From the NCBI RefSeq assembly GCF_040412425.1, contig NC_089753.1, positions 36,940,413 through 37,004,412 on the forward strand: DNA of 64,000 bases. The letters are read 5' to 3'. The stretch is from Macrobrachium rosenbergii (taxonomy: Eukaryota; Arthropoda; Malacostraca; Decapoda; Palaemonidae). A program made the translations under genes and the position numbers. Numbering within the stretch: the first letter of the stretch is position 1; each line of letters opens with the position of its first letter. This document shows, piece by piece, positions 38,709 to 48,928 of the stretch. The notes below the pieces were generated by a model. The model searched no databases, was not told the origin of the DNA, and saw nothing but the letters and a program-made list of their open reading frames with translations.

Positions 38709-38975
38709 TACCGGCAGTCCCCGGTTAACGGAGGGCTCGGTTAACAGCGATCCGGTTATATGGGGCTTTTCTAGCGACGAAAATCGGCAATTTTTGGCGC
38801 CAAAAATTGCCGATTTCCGCTTATCAGAGCCGATAATTGGGTATTGGCGCCGATACATACCTAACAGAGACGCCGATAACCTCCGAAAATCGCCGATTTT
38901 CGGTTAGCGGCGATTTTCGGTTATCATCACACCCTCAGAAACAGAACCCCGCTGATAAACCGGCAACTGCCTGTA
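38709..38975. mobile_element. Palindromic MITE, copy 3
   Basis: 267 bp from TACCGGCAGTCCCCGG to CCGGCAACTGCCTGTA, TA-flanked. It has the same internal blocks as copy 2, in the same orientation. Confidence 0.87.
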
Positions 38976-39799
38976 TGCCTACGATATACCATAACGTAGG
39001 CTAAGTTAATTCTTGTTTGGTATTCAATTTCTCTTTGTACTGAATTATCATAAGTCACTCTGCATGAACCTCCAGAATTAGCCGATATTAATAATCACCA
39101 TACCGTGTATGTAAAGTATATTTTATAGTGTAGGCTAGGCTACCACATACATATGTATACATGGTACCGAATACCCTAGTGTAGGCTAGGTTATATTTGA
39201 GATACGTTTTGGTATTTCTTATGTTTTGGTAACACTGCTTACACCCATAAACCTTCAGAAAGGGTTATGGAGGGTGGGCGAAGCCAGGAGAAGAGTCCAA
39301 GGTGGGGCGGGGAGGTTGGATGGCTTGGCACTGGAGGAGCAGGGCCAGTAAGACTGTAAAGGAGCTCAGGGGCAGTAAGAGTGTAAAGGAACTCTCTCTG
39401 AGAAGGAGTCGTTTTGATAGGTGGGTGGAGCTGGGGAGCAGCTTCCTTAGCCAGGGTGTTGGATGGAGATGAAGTGTTGGAGGGATGAAGAGATGAAGAG
39501 GGCTAGGTAGATGTATGATTTGCTAGAGCTTGTTTTGTTTGTTTTTATGTTTGATTTTTCCACATTGTATTAAAGGATATGTGCAGTACTTTAGTGTAAC
39601 AAAGCAAAAAAAAAAGAAGAGATACTGAAACAACAACTGCTGATGTATAGCTTACATTGAAGCCTCTACAGTAAGAAAAACACATTCCTTCACTTTTTTA
39701 TTTATATTTTACATTATTCTCATTGATATTTTTACTGTAATTTCTCATTTTTTATTTTTACAACCCAAAAGATAAATACAATCGTGTGTAGGTTACATA
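38976..39799. other. Repeat-like stretch with a duplicate at 40.6 kb
   Basis: Bases about 39515-39799 are similar in order to 40590-40870 (shared TGATTTTTCCACAT, ATTAAAGG, AGTGTAACAAA and CACAACCCAAAA segments). Together with the pogo-like copies, this suggests a local duplication or two copies of a longer element. No gene. Confidence 0.5.
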
Positions 39800-40404
39800 T
39801 ACAGTAAACCCCCCGTATTTGCATTCTCACGATTCACGGACTCACGCATTTGCAGGTTGCTCTGTGGAACATGTCGACCCATTATTCGCGGAAAATTCGC
39901 CCATTCACAGTATTTTTTACTGAGAAATATTCACTACAGGCAGTCCCCGGTTATCGGCAGCCTCGGTTACTGGTGATCCGGTTTTACGGCACTTGTCTAG
40001 CGACGACAATAACCAGATTTTCGTCGCTGATAACCGGTTATCGGCGCTGATCGCCTCTTATTACGGCGCTGATAACCGGTTATTGGCGCCACTAACCAGT
40101 TATCGGCGCCACTAACTGGGGATCGATTTTTGGTTGTCGTCACACCGTCGGGAACGGAACCCTGCCTATAACCGGGGACTGCCTGTAGTTACTGTATTTT
40201 CATATTTTCATGAATAAATGCACATTTTGTGATAAAACTATTAAAATACTCAGGGATAAGCATTTTTAGATGGTTTTTCTTGTGTTTAAACTATCAAAAT
40301 GGGCAGTTCTAAGTGTTTTTAGAGGGGTTTTAAGTATTCGCGGATTTTAGCTATTCGCAGGGGTCTGAGGTACGCATCCCCTGCGAATACGGAGGTTCAC
40401 TGTA
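39800..40404. mobile_element. Pogo-like MITE split by another MITE
   Basis: Left end TACAGTAAACCCCCCG, right end CGGAGGTTCACTGTA, with TA at both edges. Without the nested insert it is about 350 bp. Internal repeats include TATTCGCGG-type blocks. It carries no transposase. Bases 39935-40187 are a second transposon inserted at a TA. Confidence 0.87.
39935..40187. mobile_element. Palindromic MITE, copy 4, nested
   Basis: 253 bp from TACAGGCAGTCCCCGG to CCGGGGACTGCCTGTA. The host element reads TTCACTA before and TAGTTACTG after it. Uninterrupted relatives read TTCACTAATTACTG. This shows insertion at a TA dinucleotide that was duplicated. Confidence 0.9.
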
Positions 40405-40590
40405 TACAGTAAACCCCCCGTATTCACGTTCTTGTGATTCGTGGACTCACGCATTCGCGGGTTTCTCTGTGGAACATATCTACCCATTATTCACGGAAAA
40501 TTCGCCCATTCGCGGTATTTTTCACTGAGAAATATTCACTAATTACTGTATTTTCATATAATTTTCATGAATAAATGCACTCTTTGTGAT
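40405..40590. mobile_element. Pogo-like MITE, left half, abutting the previous copy
   Basis: Begins TACAGTAAACCCCCCG directly at the right edge of the 39800-40404 copy and follows the family to TGCACTCTTTGTGATG. There it switches to the sequence also found near 39.5 kb. The right end is missing. Confidence 0.8.
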
Positions 40591-41438
40591 GAACTTGCTG
40601 GAGCTAGTTTTGTGTTGTGTATTTATGCTTGATTTTTCCACATAATATTAAAGGGTACGTACGGTACAATAGTGTAACAAAACAAAAGAATACTGTAGAT
40701 ACAGTATAGAGAGAGAACAACTGAGGTATCACTTACATTGAGGCATACAAAACACATACGCACACCTTCACTTTTTTTTAATATTTCATGCTATTCTTAT
40801 TTACATTTTGACTGTATTTTCTCATATTTTAGTTTCACAACCCAAAAATGCAATTGTGTGTGCAGGGTACGTACGTTTGCAAAGACTCATTTGCTGGTTG
40901 GTGGGACTGTACCAAGCTTCAGTTATAAATAGCACAAAAATGTTGCCAACACCTACAAATGCACATTTTAAATATTTTTATGGTAATTAGAGATGAAATG
41001 TCAACAGTAATGAAATATTCTCTTTTTATAGTGTGTGCTAATCATACTTAGAGTCAACTAAACTTGTAATGAATACTGTACAGTAAATCTAGCAAAGCAA
41101 AAGAGAAAAATGGCACTAAGAAACACACACAAGAATGCTCACACTTTGTAGAGACAATGATGTCAACATCAGTGAAATGCCATATGTAAATATAAACACA
41201 TACACAGGCGTACAAGTAAAGATTATTATGAGGTGAAATGAAAAACCATCAATTCCAATAAAACAGAAAAATACCAACTACTTTACAGTAGCGTTTTTAA
41301 AATTTGCTCTGGACAATGATGTCATTAAGAAATGCCATATGTACTAAGGATGTAAACACGTGGTTTTTTTATACAACAGTTTCTATGATAAGGCAAAATG
41401 AGTAAAACAAATGAAATTTGTTACGGTAATGTAACAAA

Positions 41439-41441
<3 letters not shown>
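40591..41441. other. Repeat-like stretch, duplicate of 39.5-39.8 kb
   Basis: The first about 280 bases resemble 39515-39799. The rest is AT-rich with no gene. Confidence 0.45.

Positions 41442-41508
<67 letters not shown>
41442..41508. repeat. (AG)n microsatellite
   Basis: 67 bases of uninterrupted AG repeat. Ser-Leu repeat frames on the - strand come from it. Confidence 0.97.
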
Positions 41509-41510
<2 letters not shown>

Positions 41511-41690
41511 CTCTCTTGTAGTGTGCATTCCTTAAAATTTTGTCCTCTAAATATGATTTCATTGTAGTATGTAGTGTATCGTGCAAGTTGCATTTTCAGT
41601 AGCCCAGATAAAATTAGGATAACCTTTTCCTCAGTAAATCCATCTTTTTAAATGAATGAAAATAAAAAATACAGTCTTTACGTACTGAAT

Positions 41691-41820
41691 GAATTTCATT
41701 TTCGGCAGATCATACTGTACTAGGCTATGCGTGTCAGCAAATTTCATTTTCAGTAGATCATACTGTACTAGGCTATGCTTGTAGAGTGAATTTCATTTTC
41801 AGTAGATTTTATTAGGCCAG
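41691..41820. repeat. About 49-bp tandem repeat, three copies
   Basis: Units begin GAATTTCATTTTC at 41691, 41739 and 41788, and the first two contain CATACTGTACTAGGCTATG. The third is diverged. Confidence 0.82.
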
Positions 41821-42444
41821 GCTTTCAAACAAGATACCAAACTTATGGCTTATGTAACAGTTCTTAATTATCTTATAAAATTAGCAATCACTTACCAAAG
41901 AACTGACGTAAACAACATTGCGCATGGCATAAACAAACAAATCGGGAAACAGCTGTTTTGCAATTTTGAGGGGTTCTACTTTTAACACAAGTATGCTAGT
42001 TTACTGTGGTATGCTGTTTTACGTTTATGTAAAATAATGAAGATAATTATTCTGGTAATACATTTGTTTCTGTTAGCAACAAAAAATTATTCTCCAAGTT
42101 CTTTCGCTAGTAGACTCAGTCAGCTGATTCTGAGAATGGAAACATTAGCATAGCTTATGTAAATGCATATGGCAGCTTATGTAAATGCGTATGGTAGTGA
42201 TTGCTTTTTTTTATGTATTATGATGATGATCTGACATGATGATAATACAGTATAAATGGATTCAGTAAGTAAAATATCAGTTTCATTAATATTACCTTTA
42301 TCATAGATACACCTATAATAGCCTATTTGACTTATGCAAATGGTTACTGTGTGTAACACCTAGCCTAGGTCAGTTGTTCACCCATATACATTTTGTATCT
42401 CATGTATGGTAGTACAATATGGTAACAGCTGATAAAGTTGTTGT

Positions 42445-42446
<2 letters not shown>

Positions 42447-42509
<63 letters not shown>
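42447..42509. repeat. (AG)n microsatellite
   Basis: 63 bases of AG repeat. Confidence 0.97.
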
Positions 42510-42511
<2 letters not shown>

Positions 42512-43034
42512 AATGCTCCTAAACAGCCATACTGCTACAGGGCTGACTACCAACTCTGCATTAGTATAAATGTTGTCTTGTTTTCGTGGTATCTAACTTT
42601 TACCAGTACTGTACATATTTAAGAGTATTGTAGATTTCCATAGGGTTTTGTTTTCCATTAAAAGTAGCAAAAAAAAAATGGCCACCTCTTCCCACTCCTT
42701 TGCTTGCCAGAGAGGGAAATATGTTAATTAATAGAATTGAGAAAACTAAGTACAAAATCCATTTTGCTGAAGCAACAGTAACTTGCATTGTAGGTATCCT
42801 GGGGCCTACTGGTATATGGTGTAATGATGACATAACACTATTTTACCAAGGTTATCATCATATAAAGTGATACAGTACGTGAATCCTTATTCCTAAACTA
42901 GAATGAAATTAGTTTGTGAAAGAGGTGAGGCTTTGATGACCAATTTTTAAATTTTTTTTTAAATAGGTAAACCTAGGAAATTCAAGTGAAATTAGATATT
43001 CCGGCTAATTTTGACACCACTCAAACTTCAACAG
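42510..43034. other. Intron end upstream of exon C
   Basis: AT-rich with no gene. The last 30 bases (GGCTAATTTTGACACCACTC and the acceptor AACTTCAACAG) are nearly the same as those before exon B. Confidence 0.5.
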
Positions 43035-43382
43035 GTCATAAGGGAAAACTCTGAGAAGAGATCACAAGGCTGTGGAGAGTCCTCTTTGGTTGCTGGCGAC
43101 ACAAACTTTTTCAGATCAGTCCCCTTTAAACTTCATCGGTGCAATTACTGTCCCTATGCTTCAACGAGAAAGGATGTTTTAGCTACACACGTCCGAACCC
43201 ACACGGGAGAGAGACCTTATCAGTGTCCTGATTGCCTTTCTCAATTTGCACAGAAAGCCACCCTCAACAACCATATGCGTATCCATGCAGAGGGAAGACC
43301 CTTTGTTTGTTCTGTCTGCTGCCAGGCATTTGTTCATAAAAGGAACCTTAACGTTCACATGTTACGCCATGAGGTAGCATAG
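43035..43382 (+). CDS. C2H2 zinc-finger terminal exon C (three fingers)
   Basis: Follows the acceptor AACTTCAACAG in phase 0 and encodes 115 codons to a TAG at 43380-43382. Finger 1 is CNYC-X12-HVRTH, finger 2 CPDC-X12-HMRIH, and finger 3 CSVC-X12-HMLRH. The first linker is canonical (THTGERPY), but the second reads IHAEGRPF in place of HTGERPF, which should weaken the rigid finger-finger docking seen in canonical tandems. Helix positions -1/2/3/6 are R-D-V-T, Q-A-T-N and H-R-N-V. The tail after finger 3 is only three residues. No clear AATAAA follows within 700 bases. It is the most diverged of A-C but has no stop or frame break, so it still looks functional. Confidence 0.84.
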   Translation, partial: VIRENSEKRSQGCGESSLVAGDTNFFRSVPFKLHRCNYCPYASTRKDVLATHVRTHTGERPYQCPDCLSQFAQKATLNNHMRIHAEGRPFVCSVCCQAFVHKRNLNVHMLRHEVA

Positions 43383-44599
43383 CAGTGAAAGTCCTCCTGA
43401 ACAATGAGATGGAAAAATACTGTTGCTTAATCTGTGTTATAAATTTATTTTGGGGAATTTGCTTGTGTAGTAGTGCTAAAGTCCCAATGACATTGAAGAG
43501 AGGTTTAAAATATTTGCAAGGTTAGTGTAAGACTATGGTTCATTCCTTTCAGTGTTGTATATGTTCAAAATTATGCTGTAGATTTAGAATATTTGTTGAT
43601 TGATGTTATTTCTTTTATGTTAATATATATTTTAATGTGTAATATTTTATACCCAAAATAATCTGGAATATAAAAATATAAGTAAAGCCGTTTATGATAA
43701 TTACTCATTTTTAAGCCACCCTATTAGTTTTTGATAGTTTAGTTGTATGGTTAAACTTGTGAATGGCAAACTTCTTGGATTTGTATATAGATTAAGATCA
43801 GGAGCATGACATTTTTTATTTTAAAGTAAAATATTTAAGTTGATATGACTGTATTCCAACTTGTACTTTTCTGACAGTTGGACATTGATAAACCCCCCCA
43901 AATTTTTTTAATATAGAGAAGAAAATTCTTCTCAGTTGTAGAATGGATTTTATGTGGTTTTTCCAATTTTAATCAACAGTGATTTTTAAAATTTGGAGAT
44001 GAATCCCTAAACAAAAATTGTCCCAAACTCATCAGTATTTTCATATACAGTATGCTTATATCAAGTTTATAAAAGCTCAATCAGTTATACTGTATTAAGT
44101 TTATAGAAGCTCAGTCAGTTATAAGGAAAGTAGTTATAAAACATCCAAGAGACTGATTTTTTTCCCAACTATCTAGTTTGGTTTTATTCAGGAAAAAAAA
44201 TCTGTCTTAGCTGATCCATCAAAGTCAATCATCATCATCCCGACATCAGGCAGTAAAATTGGCACTGTCTACTTTGCTGAAGGTTTTCATGAAGCTTGAT
44301 CATTCATTCTATGCAGTAGCAGTATGCTTAAAGGAAAGTTACATTTCCTTACCTTGAGGACACACTGCACTATTAAGCAGGAATTAAAAGACCAGTAAGA
44401 AAGAGTTACAGCAGTATGAATGAAATGGAAAGACAGCCAGGTATTATTGAATAAAAATGTCACATTTGTAGAGACTGACAGCAAAGATTTGTGATGAGTT
44501 AATAAGGCCTGTATTACTTCTTGTAGCAGAAACATGTACACTAATGACGAAAATGGAGGAGACTTTGAAGAGTTGTAACAACATTTAGTTACTTGCCCA
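43383..44599. other. 3' UTR of exon C and intron
   Basis: AT-rich. A 35-bp direct duplication (AAGTTTATA(A/G)AAGCTCA(A/G)TCAG) lies at about 44062-44132. No gene. Confidence 0.45.
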
Positions 44600-44890
44600 C
44601 AGTAAGGTTTGAGGATCACATTATGAATGAAGAATTTGGTGGAGAGAAGTAGTATCAAGATGCTTGAAAAAAGATTGAGATGATTTGGACTTGTGATGAG
44701 AAGGAAATGAGGAACAGTCGGTCAATAAGAAGTACAGTACATAAATATGGAAGCAGCTGAAGACCTGTAAAATCAAGGAGAAACAGCTACAGATTAAGAC
44801 CTCAATCTGATAGGATGTCAGGCAGAAAGTGCACAGGATTGAGAAGAGTGGGGAGAATTCATACTGCATCCCATTAAGGAAAAAATTTAT
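44600..44890 (+). pseudogene. LINE ORF2 C-terminal remnant
   Basis: Translation on the + strand with frame breaks gives MLEKRLR, then FGLVMRRK and later a segment like AQDxEEWGEFI. These match in order the RLRWFGHVxRR and DRxxWRxxI motifs at the C-terminus of RTE-type LINEs. Several stops are present, including one from a CGA-to-TGA type change in the DR motif. The first 100 bases also match 54.14-54.24 kb. Confidence 0.6.
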
Positions 44891-46656
44891 GTAAATCGTT
44901 TATGAAAATGGATAGGCAGTCTTGTAAGAGCCTGACTGCACAGGCTCCCTAATCAAATGCTTAAAGTGTAAGTTAATAAAGTAATAATCAGACGAGCACC
45001 ATTCATATCGGTTGATATTGTTAGTGACCTGCAAAGTGTATTTATGTCTTTATTTGCTGATGATTCTCACATTTGAGCCATATCTAGGCTCACAATAAAA
45101 TGGAAAGTTTAAACTTAACTAGATAATGTACAGTAATTTATTCCTGGTGTTTGAGAAACAGTGCAGCCTTTCTTTGGGACAAATTTGAACACACTGGCAA
45201 GCAGTAAAACAATTTTGATCACCAAATTGATCCACATCAGTAAAAACCCAAATAAAACACCTTACATTTCTACAACTTCACATGGGTAACTTATATTGAC
45301 AAAAATTTAGCAATAGCAAACTGTTATAACCAATCATCATGGATTTATGTTAAAACAAAGTTTCTGAAAGAGAATTGTTTAGAATGATATTTAATGACAA
45401 CCTAAATTATACTTACTAATATTAGGGGAAAGGAAATTACTACTGTGAGAAATGTGATTGTCTAAATATAAATATCCTGGGAAACTGAGACATCCGGACA
45501 TAAAATAAATTTCCAACAGTGGTAGAACAAAGATCTGAAACTTGAGTATTAGTGTAATTCTGTAATTTTCATAGTAATAGGAAGACTTGCAAAAATTGTG
45601 TAGCCTTTTGCACATACCAGTCATGTATGCGGGAATTCAGCCTCATACACCACTGGCTATACCACTTAATGATACATTCCAGATTGCTCATTAGGTTAGC
45701 CATAACTTTCATCATGTTTGAGGGCAATGAATGAATGCAAAAAAGTTGTATCATTTTCATACTATTCTATTGTGGTTTATCTTCCAAATCAATAGTTATT
45801 CATGTCTGTAAAATGTCTGTTTTGTATTAAAAGTCATTTTGCAGAGTAGTAACTCATAGAAAGCTAATGCTTTACTGCAGTTGATTCACACATTATTTGA
45901 AATCCATGTTTTACAAAAATATTCCGAAAGTTTTTAATCAGGCAGTTCACATCATCATCCTAAGAGCAATAGCACATGCCTTTTTCTTATATGGTAATAC
46001 AGTAGTGGTGATTGTCTTGAAATACTGACAAATCTATCAAGACTGTTGTCTATTGCTTGGACATTCCAACTTGCAGTGACCAGTATGTCATGAATGCTAT
46101 GGCCAGTCTGCAAGGATTCACAAGCATTGGAAATCTCATATTAGTTATTTTGTAATTTATATTTTATATAGAATGGTGGCTTCAGCCAGCATAGGAAGCC
46201 CAAGCATTTATAGGATTTAGTCTTCCATACAAAAGATGATTTAAAAAATGGTATCTTTGCGAAAAAGATAATTAAAATCTGATGATCTTTTGAAAATATG
46301 GCGAGGATGCTTTATCAGTAGAGAAGAATTTAATGTAGTTAATTTAGACAATCCAACTTTTTTTTATGGTAGGTACCTAGATTTGTAATTAGATAGCAAG
46401 TAATTCAGTTTGTCAGTACAGTATTCCAATTATTTGTTTAAGGAAAAATAAAATGAACGCTTTACGGTGTTTGAACATACAGTATATTGCTAGCTCTCTA
46501 ATTTGGTTTAATCTTGTTCTGATTTTATCAATGATGTGTATAAAGCAACCTAAATTTTTTCATAGCATGTATTTTGTTGCCTTTGGCTTATTTAGTGTAT
46601 TTTAAATCAGAACTTGAGGAATGAAAAGTAATAGAACTCCCAAACTTCTACTGCAG
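44891..46656. other. Intron upstream of exon D
   Basis: AT-rich with no supportable gene. It ends with the acceptor CCCAAACTTCTACTGCAG of exon D. Confidence 0.45.
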
Positions 46657-47076
46657 GCCCTTGAAGAGGAGGCATCTCTTCCCAGAGGAGCATCTTCTGC
46701 GGGTGTAGCCAATGTCCAAGCAAGTTTGAATGTCAGGCTACATCGATGTCCTCACTGTAAATATTCCTCGTACAGAACTGACACCCTGAAGATTCACATT
46801 CGTACGCACACAGGGGAGCGACCATATACCTGTCCCCACTGCCCCTCTCGATTTGCTCAGCAGGGGACTCTGACACATCACATTCGAACTCACACTGGTG
46901 AAAAGCCTCATGTATGTTCTCATTGCCAACAAGGATTTTCTCGTAGCAGCCTTCTTAAAAGTCACATGCTTACTGTTCATGGTGTCACACACAGCCGAGA
47001 CAAGAATTTTGAAGCTGGCAGTGGTTCTTTGCCAAACGTGGACAGTGTAGGTAATGATGGGTATCCCTGGCAGTGA
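46657..47076 (+). CDS. C2H2 zinc-finger terminal exon D (three fingers)
   Basis: Follows the acceptor CTTCTACTGCAG in phase 0 and encodes 139 codons to a TGA at 47074-47076, making it the longest of the five. Fingers 1 and 2 are both CPHC-X12-HIRTH and finger 3 is CSHC-X12-H-X4-H. Linkers are THTGERPY and THTGEKPH. Helix positions -1/2/3/6 are R-D-T-I, Q-G-T-H and R-S-L-S. After the fingers, a tail of about 30 residues (GSGSLPNVDSVGNDG and following) is unlike those of A-C. An ATG lies at 46621 in frame, but the sequence before 46657 matches the intron ends of the other exons, so it is read as intron. AATAAA occurs at 48058-48063, far downstream. Confidence 0.87.
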   Translation, partial: ALEEEASLPRGASSAGVANVQASLNVRLHRCPHCKYSSYRTDTLKIHIRTHTGERPYTCPHCPSRFAQQGTLTHHIRTHTGEKPHVCSHCQQGFSRSSLLKSHMLTVHGVTHSRDKNFEAGSGSLPNVDSVGNDGYPWQ

Positions 47077-48399
47077 TGTTGAGCTATATCCCTTGGCAGA
47101 CTTTGTCATGCTGTACAGGTCCTCCTGTGAGCAAGTGTATGAATTTCATTCAAGTGAGGTAAACATGCCACTATGTCAGTGTTTTGTGAATTTTGAAAAA
47201 CTTGACTTTTCCGTGTAAAATTTGTAACGGAAAATCATGAGACTTTATGAGGTCCTTCAGAAGGCATCCTTTGTTAAGCTTTGCATGATGGAAAGTTGAG
47301 TTATCAAATATAAGCCAAGGCTGGCGTGATGCCATAGCATATATGTAAAAATGTAGGTATTAGTTAGGAAGAAAAAAAGAAGACTGTTGGATCTTATATG
47401 TGCTGACGAACAATTTATTGCTCTGCAGAAGTCCTAAAGAAGTGCAATAGGTATTAAATTGTTTGGTTAAAGAGCTGGTTAAAATAGGATTTTTGTCAAT
47501 CAGTCAGAAACCAAAATAATATGAATGTAGAGAACCCAAGGGAGTATATTGGAGATTTAGTGTTAAAAGTGTTAAAGAGTTTTAGATTTTTATATTGTAT
47601 ATGGTTGCCTCAGAAATCTAATCATTAAAATATAAATTTGAGAATTATTAGAAAAGCAAGACAGTCAGTAAGATCGCTCAAAACTGTATGGTTAGACCCC
47701 TATTGATTTATGGACACAATTCATGGTAAAACTTAGTTTTGGAGGGTAGGAAGTGGGTTAGATTTGTAAAGATTTTAGAGGGATTTTAGGAGAGAGATAC
47801 AGCAAGAGGATAAGATAAATAACTTGTGGCCTGCATAGATAAGCTTTTTTGTCATTATTAATTATCATCATTGTTGAATGCACCCATGGCCTGTTTTATT
47901 GATTCAACTTTCAGAATTCTGTGAAGAAATTATAGTAAATTATGTTATCAATAGAAAAATAGTAAAAATTCATATAAAATATTTTGTGCATACAGCTTCC
48001 TCTGTATGATGGACACCTTGTTTATGGATGGCCCTTGTAAAACAAATATTATGTAATAATAAATAACTAAAGTAAGTGCGCAAAGTGAGTTATTGCTAAG
48101 CAAGCACAAAAATGCAAGTTGCATGTGATACAGACATAATTGGTGAGGCTGAAACCTAAAAGGCTTAAAAGCTTATGACCACCTAGTCAGATCTCGAATT
48201 CTGAAGTCACGATTTTTAAAGTGATGATCAAATTCAATCCAAAATATACATTACACTGGCCGAGTTGATTTTGTAGCCCATTTTCATCTTTAGAGGTTTG
48301 AAGTCATTATTTATATTGAAAAACTGTCCATATTGATAGTAATCAGCTTGTCTCATCTCAGACATTTTATACTCATGTTTCCTAGTAGTAGCAGTTATG
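47077..48399 (+). other. 3' UTR of exon D and intron
   Basis: AT-rich with a late AATAAA at 48058-48063. No gene. Confidence 0.45.
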
Positions 48400-48877
48400 A
48401 CTTGGAACATTGACGGATGGTCTCTTGTTTGTCACTTTTTCGTAAGTTGTATTTCAACAGAGTTCTTTCTCATTCACAATTGATCCCTGATCCCCTTTAC
48501 TTGCTGAGAGCAACCAGATTTGCTGAACAGCAGCACCAATATGCAGTAAATATGCCTCGCTGTCGAACTTCTCAGTTCCAGAGATCCTTTATTCCTCATG
48601 CTGTTGGACTGTTGAACTGCCTCCCAGAGAACTTTGTGCAATTGGAACTTGAGAAGTTCAAGTGAAGGTGCAATGCATTACTACCCTAATGCTATTCTCC
48701 TTGCATTTTAATAAATTTTTATCTATTGATTTATTAATTTATTTTTTCTTTAGATCTCTTCTCTGTGTATTTCCCTTTACCTCCTCTCACTTCCTAATGA
48801 ATGCATATTCTTTGGAAGCTTGAATTGCAAGTCAGTGGCCCCTGTGCCCTTGTTCCATATGAGTAGATTTCATCTTT

Positions 48878-48927
<50 letters not shown>

Positions 48928-48928
48928 T
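48400..48928 (+). pseudogene. LINE ORF2 C-terminus, 3' UTR and (AAT)n tail
   Basis: The + strand frame 48417-48665 ends with DPLYLLRATRFAEQQ, then FQRSFIPHAVGLLNCLPENF and a stop. SFxPxxxxLWNxLP near the very end is the typical terminus of jockey/CR1-type LINE polymerases (here the Trp is replaced). A 3' UTR follows, then an (AAT)n run at 48880-48928. A second copy of this UTR lies at 12070-12205. The RT domain is missing, so the copy is 5'-truncated. Confidence 0.72.

Noticed and set aside
41369..41593. Ser-Leu repeat proteins on the - strand (also 42365-42553)
   Set aside because: Translations of (AG)n microsatellites.
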